Shown in pieces: positions 35,927 through 44,654 of a DNA stretch of 64,000 bases. The notes below the pieces were generated by a model that made no database searches, had not been told where the DNA came from, and saw nothing but the letters and a program-made list of their open reading frames with translations. The number at the start of each line of letters is the position of its first letter. The first letter of the stretch is position 1. The translations under genes were made by a program, and so were the position numbers. The stretch spans positions 2,356,001 to 2,420,000 of the forward strand of contig NZ_CP058278.1 of assembly GCF_013389455.1 (NCBI RefSeq). The letters run 5' to 3'. Source of the stretch: Flavobacterium inviolabile. Its GTDB lineage: Bacteria; Bacteroidota; Bacteroidia; Flavobacteriales; Flavobacteriaceae.

Positions 35927-36289
35927 ATGAAAAATATACAACTTGCAAAGCTCGATAAATATAAGGACAATCCAAATTATGAGCTTATTGACGGCAACAT
36001 ATACAAAGATATTGAAGAAGATCATTACGTTTTTGCCCTTAGCTACGAGCTTGAAGGCGAAGAAGACTCACAATACCCGCTGGAAGACATACTGGATAAA
36101 TTCCTGCTGCATGTGTCCAATTTTATCGACGAGGACAGTTACTATACTAACAGGGAAGTTACCCTTGAACTGGGCGGTGACCTCGATGATATCAAAGAGA
36201 CTATCGATTCGATCATCGGAAAGCGCGTATACAATGAAGAATATGATGATAATGATGGCGTTACCCGTGTGAAACTGGTGATAGCATAA
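35927..36289 (+). CDS. small acidic protein of unknown function
   Basis: 120 residues from the ATG at 35927; an in-frame TTG at 35912 is a less likely start. Very acidic (ELEGEEDSQYPLEDILDKF; EEYDDNDGVTRVKLVIA), with no signal peptide. Acidity is common in toxin-neutralising and DNA-mimic proteins, but nothing else supports such a role. Confidence 0.6.
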   Translation: MKNIQLAKLDKYKDNPNYELIDGNIYKDIEEDHYVFALSYELEGEEDSQYPLEDILDKFLLHVSNFIDEDSYYTNREVTLELGGDLDDIKETIDSIIGKRVYNEEYDDNDGVTRVKLVIA

Positions 36290-36320
36290 ATACGATAGAC
36301 TTACAGCTAAAAAATAAAAC

Positions 36321-36947
36321 ATGAGTTATAACGACGAACAATACATTGCGCATTACAACCTGAAACAGCAGGCAATTGAAAATATTCTGGGACCTTCGGC
36401 AGAAGTGATCGGTCATGCCACTATTCCCTTCAGGGTCATTGCAGGCATGACACTGGGATCTGTGGGCATGCACTATTTCCCCAATCATCTGGAAGGAACC
36501 GGATTTACCACAATGGAACTTATCCGGACAGATGGTACCGGTCCAGTGCCCAATAAAAACGGAACCTATGAATTGATAGCTTTTACAAAGCAGCCGTTCA
36601 ATGACATTGACCAGGATCCGCCAACTCCATTCAACATAATGGAAAGACACATTTGCGAAAACTTTACACAAATCGCAGCTGCGGCACAGGAAAAGGCTTT
36701 TAATCCGTATGAGATATGCCAGATATCCGGAAACGACGGCAAGCCAAGATATATTATGTTTGATGTGTATGCGGAATTTGAGGTAGAAGACCACAAGCAC
36801 CACTTGCTGCTTTGTATGGAGATATTCGAAGAAGAGCTGGCTACCGTAGCAAACTTTGGACATAAAGGATTTCTCGAAATGCTGAAAATGATAAAAATTT
36901 ACCCTTACAGCGACCTGGACAGGAACTGGGTGGGCATTAAAAAATAA
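36321..36947 (+). CDS. suppressor of fused (SUFU)-like protein
   Basis: 208 residues. The N terminus (HYNLKQQAIENILG) and the ending HHLLLCMEIFEEELATVANFGHKGFLEML, closed by YPYSDLDRNW, follow the pattern of bacterial SUFU-domain proteins with a hydrophobic strand LLLCMEIFEEE and a late DLDR. Bacterial SUFU proteins are one of the immunity-protein families of polymorphic-toxin loci. Cytosolic; 31 bp after the acidic protein gene. Confidence 0.55.
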   Translation: MSYNDEQYIAHYNLKQQAIENILGPSAEVIGHATIPFRVIAGMTLGSVGMHYFPNHLEGTGFTTMELIRTDGTGPVPNKNGTYELIAFTKQPFNDIDQDPPTPFNIMERHICENFTQIAAAAQEKAFNPYEICQISGNDGKPRYIMFDVYAEFEVEDHKHHLLLCMEIFEEELATVANFGHKGFLEMLKMIKIYPYSDLDRNWVGIKK

Positions 36948-36966
36948 TTCCTCTGAATTTTAAAAG

Positions 36967-38475
36967 ATGAAAGAACTTATACTATCGCCATCAAAAAAGA
37001 AATCTAAAATAGAAGGTTTTCCCAGTCTAAAAAGCTGTATGACCGATATAAAGGGTTTTAACAAAGTGCTGCTGCCTATTGTAAGGCTCGACGGCGGTGT
37101 GGTTAACGAAAAATGGGAAGGCATTCCGTTTACCTTTATTGTCCAGAATGTGGATGTAAGCCGTATGGATTTCCAGCTGGTAGCCGGCAAATACCAGCTA
37201 CTGGCTCCGCTTAAGCTGAGGAAACTGGAAGCATATGACGAATCGGATGTAAAACGCGAGTACCTGCAGACTACGGTAGACAAGATCGAAGAGATTAGTT
37301 ACAGGCAGGTAGACCAATATAGTAACGACGGAGTGCTGCTGCAATCCGGGTCGTTTAGTTATAATCCCAACAAGCGTCTGGTATATGATTATGCTGAAAT
37401 TAACGGGACGTCTATGCCGGTTACCAAGACGATACAGTATTATCTGGGCAATGGCGAGTGGCTGGACTCGGAACTATATACGTACCATTATGATGCTGCT
37501 GGCTTTTTGGAAAAAATTACCATGCACCAACCGGCACGGGAAATAAAGATGACTGAAAAAATACGGTATAAAAAGACCCGTAAGGGTTTCACGGCATACA
37601 AGGAACTGGCACCACACCTTCTTCCGGCAACAGATGAGAAACTTGGCGTTACCTACACAAAGGTACCTTTCTCCGCTGTCTTTAAAGAGGATGAAACCGA
37701 TTGGAATGTTAACTTTAGTACAAATGGCTGGTATATTGGTGGTAAAAAAGACGAGAATTACAGTACCGATCAGGGAAGACTCATACACCTGCATGCATTT
37801 AACCATTTCTATGATCTGAATTCCGGATTCCTTGAATATACCTGTAATATTGAAAATCAAAAAGATATAGCTGTAAAAGTCAATGAAATCGATGGGTTTC
37901 CGGATACCATTGAATATACCTTCAGTTGCCCTGAGGCAAGCGACGAAGAGGTGTTGCAATATCCCGAAAAAAGCGATACAAAAGTTGTGATGCAATTGCA
38001 ATGGGCGGGCAAATATACGTTTGAGCATCTGGGCCATGAGATACAGGTAACCAAAGAAAATCAGTATGGCACTGTACGTTTTACGCTTTCAGGACAATAT
38101 ACATTGCAACAAGTTGTAATGATGATACGGCTTCAAAGCTATTTGTGGTGGTATGATTTTGAACAGGATAAGATTTTCGACATGCTTATGAGTATGAACT
38201 GTGCTATTCCTATGGAGTTCAATTTTATATATACTAAAGTCGAAAATGGTATAGAGCGTGTTTTACAGGAGGTAGAAATTAAGGAAAACAGGACCGAAGG
38301 AAAGCTGAGATTGGGCAAGCCGTACTGGCAACAGAGCAATGAAACCCCACGCGACCCCGACGGGCAAAAGATGGCATTTGTAGCGCAGCTGGACCACAGT
38401 AACATGTTCGGGACGCTGTACCTGTTTTATTCAGAAAAACACCAGCTTGTATCGCAGGTATTCCAGTGTACATAA
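36967..38475 (+). CDS. unrecognised protein, last of plus-strand run
   Basis: 502 residues, no signal peptide. The middle is repetitive with short YxYxxGxL strands (SYNPNKRLVYDYAE; YYLGNGEWLDSELYTYHYDAAGFLEKI) like YD/RHS-type or MORN-like repeats, though no RHS core is present. The C-terminal 150 residues are beta-rich (GQYTLQQVVMMIRLQSYLWWYDF; LDHSNMFGTLYLFYSEKHQLV). The long hairpin at 38484 follows its stop. Confidence 0.68.
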   Translation: MKELILSPSKKKSKIEGFPSLKSCMTDIKGFNKVLLPIVRLDGGVVNEKWEGIPFTFIVQNVDVSRMDFQLVAGKYQLLAPLKLRKLEAYDESDVKREYLQTTVDKIEEISYRQVDQYSNDGVLLQSGSFSYNPNKRLVYDYAEINGTSMPVTKTIQYYLGNGEWLDSELYTYHYDAAGFLEKITMHQPAREIKMTEKIRYKKTRKGFTAYKELAPHLLPATDEKLGVTYTKVPFSAVFKEDETDWNVNFSTNGWYIGGKKDENYSTDQGRLIHLHAFNHFYDLNSGFLEYTCNIENQKDIAVKVNEIDGFPDTIEYTFSCPEASDEEVLQYPEKSDTKVVMQLQWAGKYTFEHLGHEIQVTKENQYGTVRFTLSGQYTLQQVVMMIRLQSYLWWYDFEQDKIFDMLMSMNCAIPMEFNFIYTKVENGIERVLQEVEIKENRTEGKLRLGKPYWQQSNETPRDPDGQKMAFVAQLDHSNMFGTLYLFYSEKHQLVSQVFQCT

Positions 38476-38483
38476 TGAATAAA

Positions 38484-38526
38484 AAACAATTCCTGTACAG
38501 CTCCTGGAGCTGTACAGGAATTGTTT
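38484..38526. terminator. perfect 21-bp inverted repeat terminator
   Basis: Two 21-bp arms (38484-38504 and 38506-38526) around a single central T. The core reads CCTGTACAGCTCC and its complement. The arms end in TTT on the plus strand and AAA on the other. The tail is short, but the perfect stem after the last gene of the run makes a terminator the simplest reading. Confidence 0.75.
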
Positions 38527-38635
38527 ACCTGGAGCCCGGAATTGCAATGCAGAGAAGTTCCGGGAAACACCGCAATACATTTTAGCCTGTAGCGGTTATT
38601 AACGGAAAAACCTTTGTTGATTTTGATTTTATAAA

Positions 38636-38664
38636 AAAACGCCCGTTAAATACGGGCGTTTCTA
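38636..38664. terminator. bidirectional terminator
   Basis: 10-bp stem 38637-38646 (AAACGCCCGT) pairs with 38652-38661 (ACGGGCGTTT) around 5 nt, with A and T on the outer sides. It stands just before the stop of the minus-strand Spo0M-like gene. Confidence 0.85.
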
Positions 38665-38673
38665 TTGGTAGTT

Positions 38674-39603
38674 TTAATTTTGCTTTAGCAGGGCAATATC
38701 CTTGATGTGAAAAAGGCTTTCGTACTTAGAAGCTTCATGTCCCCATTCGTTCGGTCTGGAGAAGGTAAAAGAAATAGCATCAATGGAGATGTTGGTCCAA
38801 TTGTCCGGACTGCTGAAGTCAAGATCCCTGTGTCCGTTAATGTGATTGATTGTGAATACACCCACTTTTGTCTGGCCAAAAATGTCATCCGTCATACGCA
38901 CTACTTTTTTATGCATTTGACCCAGACTGTATAGGGCAAGCACCTCCATACCTTCCAGCTCAAACTCCACCTCGTGGTCATCCGAAAGGATTAGTTTCCG
39001 TTGCTCTGGTGTAAAGCTGATTTCGTCATCTTCGCCTTCTAATGCTATGCTGTCATTATAAATGCTCGGGTTGTTTTCCTCTTCGTATTCCGGTTCCTGT
39101 CTGCGTTCATTGTGGTACACTTCTATTTCCTGTGTAAGGGTAGGGTCGAACAAGTCTAATGTTTCCTTCACATCCACTTCTCCTTCAAGGAAAAAGGTGA
39201 TACCATTTGCTTTCGCACTGGCAGGCGTTTCGCCACCCCATTCGGCCAATGCGGCAGGAACGTCCATATCCATAATGAAAAAGCCGAAAGAAACCTCGCC
39301 GTCGCCTTGCAGCGCACATGGAAATTCTTTTACGAACTCACCGTTGCGTTCTGTACGGCCACATTTTTCTACGTTACTGATGTCAGTTCCCAATACGATC
39401 TTCTCTTCTACATTGTTTACGGTACGCTTGGCATAAAAAGTACCTTTCGTGCCCAGGATGGTCACGGCATCTTTACCGGCTTTCACATTTATAGTGGCCT
39501 TAATCATCGGGTCGAAGTACGGCCATGGATTCTCAATCCATGTATATTCCAGTTTCACACCGGTGACACCCACCATGCTTTTAATCTTGTCAAAAAGTCC
39601 CAT
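38674..39603 (-). CDS. Spo0M/arrestin-like protein
   Basis: 309 residues beginning MGLFDKIKSMVGVTGVKLEYTW, as in the sporulation-control protein Spo0M family, whose N-terminal domain has an arrestin-like beta-sandwich (ATINVKAGKDAVTILGTKGTFYAKRTV; FPCALQGDGEVSFGFFIMDMDVP). These proteins are not limited to spore formers. The acidic C-terminal half (EYEEENNPSIYNDS ... ISFTPEQRKLILSDDHEVEFELEG) carries unrecognised sequence. It is 2 bp downstream of the small secreted gene, suggesting an operon. Confidence 0.7.
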   Translation of the reverse strand: MGLFDKIKSMVGVTGVKLEYTWIENPWPYFDPMIKATINVKAGKDAVTILGTKGTFYAKRTVNNVEEKIVLGTDISNVEKCGRTERNGEFVKEFPCALQGDGEVSFGFFIMDMDVPAALAEWGGETPASAKANGITFFLEGEVDVKETLDLFDPTLTQEIEVYHNERRQEPEYEEENNPSIYNDSIALEGEDDEISFTPEQRKLILSDDHEVEFELEGMEVLALYSLGQMHKKVVRMTDDIFGQTKVGVFTINHINGHRDLDFSSPDNWTNISIDAISFTFSRPNEWGHEASKYESLFHIKDIALLKQN

Positions 39604-39605
39604 AA

Positions 39606-39923
39606 TTATTTACAAAGTTTAATTTCTTTTCCGCTATCTGAATCTTCAAATTTTTTGTACAACTTACCGTCCACATATACTTCATATCCAGCCTTTACAG
39701 GTGCTTTTATTTTTTCACCTGCTTTGTATTTTGATGTTGAGGAAGAGCCCTCCGCACGCACGCGCACCTCGATCTCTTTCGTGCAGTTGTTTACCAGATA
39801 CACGTCGAAGTAGCCGCCAACAGTTTCTATGACCACCGAGGTTTCTCTGGTCGCGGCAGTTACCGCCTGTGATACCATTACGGCCAGCAGTACTGTGGCT
39901 GAAATTTTTTTAAATGTGTTCAT
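39606..39923 (-). CDS. small secreted protein
   Basis: 105 residues with a signal peptide (MNTFKKISATVLLAVMVSQAVTA). The mature part is beta-rich and Lys-rich (VVIETVGGYFDVYLVNNCTKEIEVRV; YEVYVDGKLYKKFEDS). Family not recognised. It precedes the Spo0M-like gene by 2 bp, the pair forming an operon. Confidence 0.65.
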   Translation of the reverse strand: MNTFKKISATVLLAVMVSQAVTAATRETSVVIETVGGYFDVYLVNNCTKEIEVRVRAEGSSSTSKYKAGEKIKAPVKAGYEVYVDGKLYKKFEDSDSGKEIKLCK

Positions 39924-40294
39924 ATTGCTTTGTTTTTTAAGGTTATAGACGGGGTTGTTTAAGTCAAAGGAACTAAAGTAATAATAAAAACTATTCCTAC
40001 AACACCGCTACAAAAACTTATTCATTATTTCTTAATTTATTAAAAAGAATCATATCCCGTATGCTATGGCTCTTGATGTAAAGATACTGTGCAAACAACG
40101 GCATGTTACCCTTTCAATAATTTCCTGCTCAGGAATGTCAGCAGTCAGGTTCTTCATTGCCGGATAGTTGCTGTAATCCTAATAGCTGGATATTCTGACA
40201 GCAAATTACCACTTAATGTGCAGCTTATATTTGTAAATGATTATTCGTTGGCGTTTATTGAAAGTTCGTAGTTAATTGTAATAAAATCGTCATG
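39924..40294. other. 371-bp intergenic region with an orphan promoter-like box
   Basis: No convincing gene. TATATTTG at 40228-40235 on the plus strand (in GCTTATATTTGTAAATG) fits TAnnTTTG, but only a 12-codon frame follows and the next genes read leftward. It could drive a short RNA antisense to the end of the kinase at 40295 or be chance in AT-rich DNA. Confidence 0.35.
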
Positions 40295-42067
40295 TTAGTC
40301 ATCGGTAATGTAGTGTATTTCCAACTGTGTCCTTACACCGGTAGTACCCTCTTCGAGGATGACATTTTTTACCGTTACAGGTGCCGCAAGTCTTTCGGCG
40401 GTTATGTTTATAGCCCACGATTCCAAAATATGTTGTTGCTCACCCGGCTTTAATGGTCCGCCGGAGTCGCTTACCCCAATCAGTAGCTTGTTGTTTTTGA
40501 GCAGCAATTGTACGGTAACAGAATGTTGGCTGGTACCGGCCAATACTCTATTTACGGCATTGGCAAGCAATGGCTGCGTGAGCATAGGGGGGATGTAAAT
40601 GGCTTCGGTATCCATGCCATCGTCGTCAACGGTAAAGCTAAAGCCACCTGGATGGAGCAGCTGCTGAACCGTGAGGTAGTTGGTTATCATGGCGATCTCT
40701 TCATCCAGCGAAATATAGTCGCTTGTACTGCTTTCCAGTATCTGGCGGGTCAGACGGGTGAATTTGGAAAGATAGGTAGCAGCAACCTCCGGCTTGTCTT
40801 CCCTGATGAGGTTTTGTATGCTTTCGATGGATGATGTTATAAAATGGGGACTCATTTGCGTGAGCAGCAATTGCTGGCGTAGCGTGGTGCTCTTTTTGGA
40901 TAGCAGCAGGTTTTTCTTTTTGTTGAATCGGTACAGTACCAGTGTAATTGTAACCAGAAAAAGGGCTACAGCTACCGAAACGCCTATTTTTACGTTATTG
41001 CGGAAACTCACCTGTTCCTGTTTTACCCGTTGTAGTTCGCGCTGTTGTTTAAGGAGCTTGTTTTGCGTTTCTACCCTTCCGGTTTTAAAGTTAAAGGCCA
41101 TCATATCTGCCGTGCTTTTTTTCTGCGCGGTATTGTACTGTTCTTCGAGCGCTTCGTGTTCCTTCAGGTAATGGTAAGCCGTTTGAAAATTGTTCCTGGC
41201 AAAGTACATCTCACTAAGGCAAAAGGCGGCAACCGACAGCTGATCGTTGTTATTGGTGGCAGCGGCATCGTGGTACACTAGCTTTAACTGATGTTCTGCT
41301 TCTTTGTACTTTTTGTTGACGATACACATTTTGCCATACTGTATGCGGCTATCGTTCACTTCCTTTTTGTCATACTTTAGCGCAGCCTGCAAAGCCATCT
41401 GGAAATAACGTTCAGCAATGGCAGCGTCATATACTGTCGTATAAGGCTCGATATAGCATTGCCCCAGCGAATTGTAAATGTTATCCAGGTTGTGTAGCTC
41501 GGGTATTCTTTGTGCCAGAACCAGCGCCTCTTTGAGCATGGGTATCGCCAGTAAGGTATTTATTTTCCGGTATACTTCTCCTTGTCGCCAAAGGGCCAGT
41601 TCCAAGAGTGTATCTTTTTTTAAAGGTCTTAAAGCCTTCACGGCACTGTCGGCATAGATCATGACGTTGATTACTATTCCACGCTTCCGCCAGCATGTTT
41701 CAAGGTTCATCAGGCCTTTGGCAATGGTTTCCTTATCGTCGTGTTTTTGGAGTACTTCCACACATTCTTCGCCAAGTTTTATCGCGGTTTCATAATTGGC
41801 GGTTTCGGTATACAGTGACGAAAGGTTGTAGAGGCTCTGACCTAGTTTTTTGTCGAGCCTGTGCATCCGGCAAAGGGCTATGGCTTTCTGGAACAGCGAT
41901 TCGGCCTGTTCAAAATTCCCTTTTTCATGGTAGGTCGCACCCAAACGATTCAGGATGTCGATCTGCGCTTCAGGCGAAGTTTTTCCGTGATTATGCTGCG
42001 CAATCACTGCCTGCGGCAAAAGCAACAGGAAACAGGTAACGAAGTATAAGATACAGAATTGCTTCAT
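40295..42067 (-). CDS. LytS-like TPR kinase with degenerate catalytic core
   Basis: 590 residues: signal peptide, TPR repeats (about 30-310), transmembrane helix (about 345-367) and a His-kinase-type domain. The equivalent of the H-box is QMSPHFITSSIES (canonical MNPHFIFNS), the N-box is LLANAVNRVLAG (canonical FIENAVKHGI) and the G-box is VSDSGGP (canonical VTDNGKG). The N-box Glu and the G-box glycines needed for ATP binding are replaced, so it is probably a pseudokinase. It overlaps the kinase upstream by 4 bp and may form a heteromer with it. No response regulator is adjacent. Confidence 0.85.
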   Translation of the reverse strand: MKQFCILYFVTCFLLLLPQAVIAQHNHGKTSPEAQIDILNRLGATYHEKGNFEQAESLFQKAIALCRMHRLDKKLGQSLYNLSSLYTETANYETAIKLGEECVEVLQKHDDKETIAKGLMNLETCWRKRGIVINVMIYADSAVKALRPLKKDTLLELALWRQGEVYRKINTLLAIPMLKEALVLAQRIPELHNLDNIYNSLGQCYIEPYTTVYDAAIAERYFQMALQAALKYDKKEVNDSRIQYGKMCIVNKKYKEAEHQLKLVYHDAAATNNNDQLSVAAFCLSEMYFARNNFQTAYHYLKEHEALEEQYNTAQKKSTADMMAFNFKTGRVETQNKLLKQQRELQRVKQEQVSFRNNVKIGVSVAVALFLVTITLVLYRFNKKKNLLLSKKSTTLRQQLLLTQMSPHFITSSIESIQNLIREDKPEVAATYLSKFTRLTRQILESSTSDYISLDEEIAMITNYLTVQQLLHPGGFSFTVDDDGMDTEAIYIPPMLTQPLLANAVNRVLAGTSQHSVTVQLLLKNNKLLIGVSDSGGPLKPGEQQHILESWAINITAERLAAPVTVKNVILEEGTTGVRTQLEIHYITDD

Positions 42068-43833
42068 GCAAGGTTATTTTTTATTTTGTACGGAATCGGG
42101 AAACGGCTTACAGTGCCTTTTACAATGCCGTTATCGACTATGTTGGCTATTTCAATGGTTCCCTGCATGGCATTGAGCCTTTCGGATGTAATTTTTGTAG
42201 CCATAGACCGATGTCCTTCTCGTGTTTTTCCGGTAAGCCCTTTTCCGTTATCTGTTACCTCAAAGTAAAGTTTGTTGCGCTTTTTGTAGAATCGGACCTG
42301 TATCCAGCCATCTGATTTTTTTCCGGCGATTCCGTGCTTTACAGCGTTTTCGATAAATGGCTGGGTGAGCATCGGGGGAATGAAGGTTGTTTCGGTGTCA
42401 ATCCCATCTTCTGCGACGATTTCATAATTGAAATTATTATAGAGCAGTTGCTGTATAGCGAGGTAGTTGACCGTCATGTTGAATTCTTCTCTGAGACTGA
42501 TGTATTGCAGCGAAGAGTTCTCCAGTATCTGGAGGGTAAGCTGTGAGAGTTTCGAAAGGTAATTGACAGCTTCGTCATTTTTATCTTCGTAAATAAGGTT
42601 TTGTATGGTATCTACGGAGTTGAAGATAAAGTGCGGGTTCATTTGTGTAAGCAGTAATTGCTGCTTCAGTTCGTTGTTTCTGTTGGCTGTGATGGCTCTT
42701 TTCTGTCTGAAGTAAAAATGGAGGAATACCAGAAGAGTGACCAACACGATAATGGTAAATATAAAACCGAGCAGGAATACGTTTTTCTTTACGTTCGCCT
42801 GTTGTGCTTCGACTTTTTGTATTTCGGCGGTAGCCTGGAGGAGGCTGTTTTGCAGTGTCAGCTGTTCGGTATCGAATTTTACCGAACGGGCTTCGGTATT
42901 GGTGAGCATTGCCTCGTTCATTAGTCCCATTTTGGCTTGTACGGCTTCTATTCTATAAGTATATGCCTGTTCATAGTTGCCCAGTTTCCCATATAATTCT
43001 GCCAGCAGCCGGTTAGCCAGAACATAATTTTCGCTTTCCTCGTTTAATGGCTTTAGGGCAATGCATTGTTCCAAAAAGGACTTCGCTTTTGGAATGTCGT
43101 TACAGGAAAGGTAAAGTTCCCCCAAATGTTTTAAAATACTCATCCGGATGTCCACATACCGATTTGTTTTTTCATGAGCCATTGCCTCGCGGTAATACCG
43201 TTCTGCTTGCCGGGGATTGCCAAGCATGGCATGGCAAAAACCTAGCTTGTCCTTTATGTAGGCCTTTGTATTATAAAAGCCTTTGCCGGATGTTACGGCA
43301 AGGGCTTCGGATAGTGGTTTTAATGCTGCGGCATATTTCTTTTGACGGATAAAAAAGTCGGCATAAAGTACCTTGGCCGTAGCAGTGTTTTCTTTTTGAG
43401 GTGCGTTTCTTTTGAGAATATTCAGCGCTTTATGGTGGTAATCGGCAGCTTTGGTGTAATCTTTTTTAAATCCGAAGAGCTGACCCATTACGCTATAGCA
43501 ATATGCAATGCCAATGGAATCGTTAGACTGGCACATTCCTTCAAATGCTCTGGTGATATGATAAAAGGCTTCGTCATATTGCCGGGATCTTACATAGGCT
43601 TGTGCGGTGCGGTATGCCGACCTGTCCCGAAGCGGCCTGTTGGCGATCATAAAGGCGACATCCACATCAATTTGGGCCACGGCGGCCTTGTAGTTCTGTC
43701 CGGCTCTGCTGTAGGCATCGGCTACGTATTGTAACGAGTCGATGTGTTTATAATCCTGAGCATGAAGCAGGCTGCCCGCACCGAAAAGGCTGCAGTAAAA
43801 CAGATATAGCCACTTGATTTTAAGGCTTTTCAT
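42064..43833 (-). CDS. LytS-like histidine kinase with TPR sensor (orphan)
   Basis: 589 residues: signal peptide (ending LHAQ), TPR repeats (about 30-310), coiled coil, transmembrane helix (about 350-370), then a His_kinase domain with intact QMNPHFIFNSVDTIQNL, FIENAVKHGI and VTDNGKGL motifs. It is paralogous to the kinase at 29112. No LytTR regulator lies nearby, so the target regulator must be encoded elsewhere, possibly the one at 28350. Overlaps the downstream pseudokinase-like gene by 4 bp. Confidence 0.88.
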   Translation of the reverse strand: MKSLKIKWLYLFYCSLFGAGSLLHAQDYKHIDSLQYVADAYSRAGQNYKAAVAQIDVDVAFMIANRPLRDRSAYRTAQAYVRSRQYDEAFYHITRAFEGMCQSNDSIGIAYCYSVMGQLFGFKKDYTKAADYHHKALNILKRNAPQKENTATAKVLYADFFIRQKKYAAALKPLSEALAVTSGKGFYNTKAYIKDKLGFCHAMLGNPRQAERYYREAMAHEKTNRYVDIRMSILKHLGELYLSCNDIPKAKSFLEQCIALKPLNEESENYVLANRLLAELYGKLGNYEQAYTYRIEAVQAKMGLMNEAMLTNTEARSVKFDTEQLTLQNSLLQATAEIQKVEAQQANVKKNVFLLGFIFTIIVLVTLLVFLHFYFRQKRAITANRNNELKQQLLLTQMNPHFIFNSVDTIQNLIYEDKNDEAVNYLSKLSQLTLQILENSSLQYISLREEFNMTVNYLAIQQLLYNNFNYEIVAEDGIDTETTFIPPMLTQPFIENAVKHGIAGKKSDGWIQVRFYKKRNKLYFEVTDNGKGLTGKTREGHRSMATKITSERLNAMQGTIEIANIVDNGIVKGTVSRFPIPYKIKNNLA

Positions 43834-43837
43834 TATT

Positions 43838-43951
43838 TCAGGCGTTCCTTGGCTTTTTTACGGCCCTGGCAATTACGGACACACCCAGACAGTACTGTTT
43901 CATGGCAACAATGTTTTTATCAACATCGGCTATAACAATGGCTTGCGGCAT
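43838..43951 (-). CDS. possible 37-residue ORF upstream of the kinase pair
   Basis: ATG at 43951, stop at 43838, ending 4 bp before the kinase start. The sequence starts MPQAIVIADVDKNIVAMKQ and ends in a basic AVKKPRNA. It fills the 127-bp gap between the ankyrin gene and the kinase, which supports translational coupling, but it could be the relic of a longer reading frame. No family recognised. Confidence 0.3.
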   Translation of the reverse strand: MPQAIVIADVDKNIVAMKQYCLGVSVIARAVKKPRNA

Positions 43952-43960
43952 ATTGTAGTT

Positions 43961-44638
43961 TTACGGTTCCAATGAATAACCTCTTTCCTGAAGTTCTTCA
44001 ACTTCTGCGTCGGTCATTGTGGCTCCTTTCTCTTTCAGTTGGGCAAAGAAGTCTTTATTGTTGTAATAGGCCATTCCCAGTATGCTTCTTTTGTTCAGAC
44101 CTATAAAATCGTCACTCTCAACAACAAGGTTCAGGTCTGATCCGGCATCAATGAGCTTTTGGATAATAGTGGGGGATACCCCGTGTTTGTTTATTGTATA
44201 CGCAAGTGCGCTCCATCCCAGGCTGTCTGTTTTATTAGCATCCGCACCACCATTAAGCAGCGATTCAACGATTCGTGCATAGATAGCTGTAGCGTTATGG
44301 CAGGCTTCCGCAATTACGGTAAGTGGTGTCTTGCCGTCTTTCGTTTCATTAAGGTCTACCAATCCGTTATTTGCCATAATGTCTACTATCCTGTCATAGC
44401 CCTTTTCGGGAAACCATGAATCTTCAAAATTAAGCGCCAGATAAATTGAGGGTGCATTATCCTTAGTAACCGCATTCATCAGTTCCTTTATTTCATTAAA
44501 ATTCCGGTCGTCTATCGCTGATGTTAACTCATTATGCATTTGCTCACGCGATATAACAGCTGGAGGATTTCCGGTAGTAATTTTTTCTGCTGCCTGGTCG
44601 GTTGGTTTATTTTTTTTGAAAAAATTAAATAAGCTCAT
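43961..44638 (-). CDS. ankyrin-repeat protein
   Basis: 225 residues. Three to four ankyrin repeats (about 55-190): IVDIMANNGLVDLNETKDGKTPLTVIAEACHN in pieces, then LLNGGADANKTDSLGWSALAY and LIDAGSDLNLVVESDDF. The N-terminal about 40 residues are polar and the C-terminal helix is MTDAEVEELQERGYSLEP. No signal peptide. A probable protein-binding module; 16 bp after the WGR gene and likely co-transcribed. Confidence 0.82.
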   Translation of the reverse strand: MSLFNFFKKNKPTDQAAEKITTGNPPAVISREQMHNELTSAIDDRNFNEIKELMNAVTKDNAPSIYLALNFEDSWFPEKGYDRIVDIMANNGLVDLNETKDGKTPLTVIAEACHNATAIYARIVESLLNGGADANKTDSLGWSALAYTINKHGVSPTIIQKLIDAGSDLNLVVESDDFIGLNKRSILGMAYYNNKDFFAQLKEKGATMTDAEVEELQERGYSLEP

Positions 44639-44654
44639 AATTGTAAATTTTGAA

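Noticed and set aside
35943..36272. 109-codon overlapping plus-strand ORF
   Set aside because: It is out of frame with the small acidic protein, has low-complexity Thr/Ile content and no start support.
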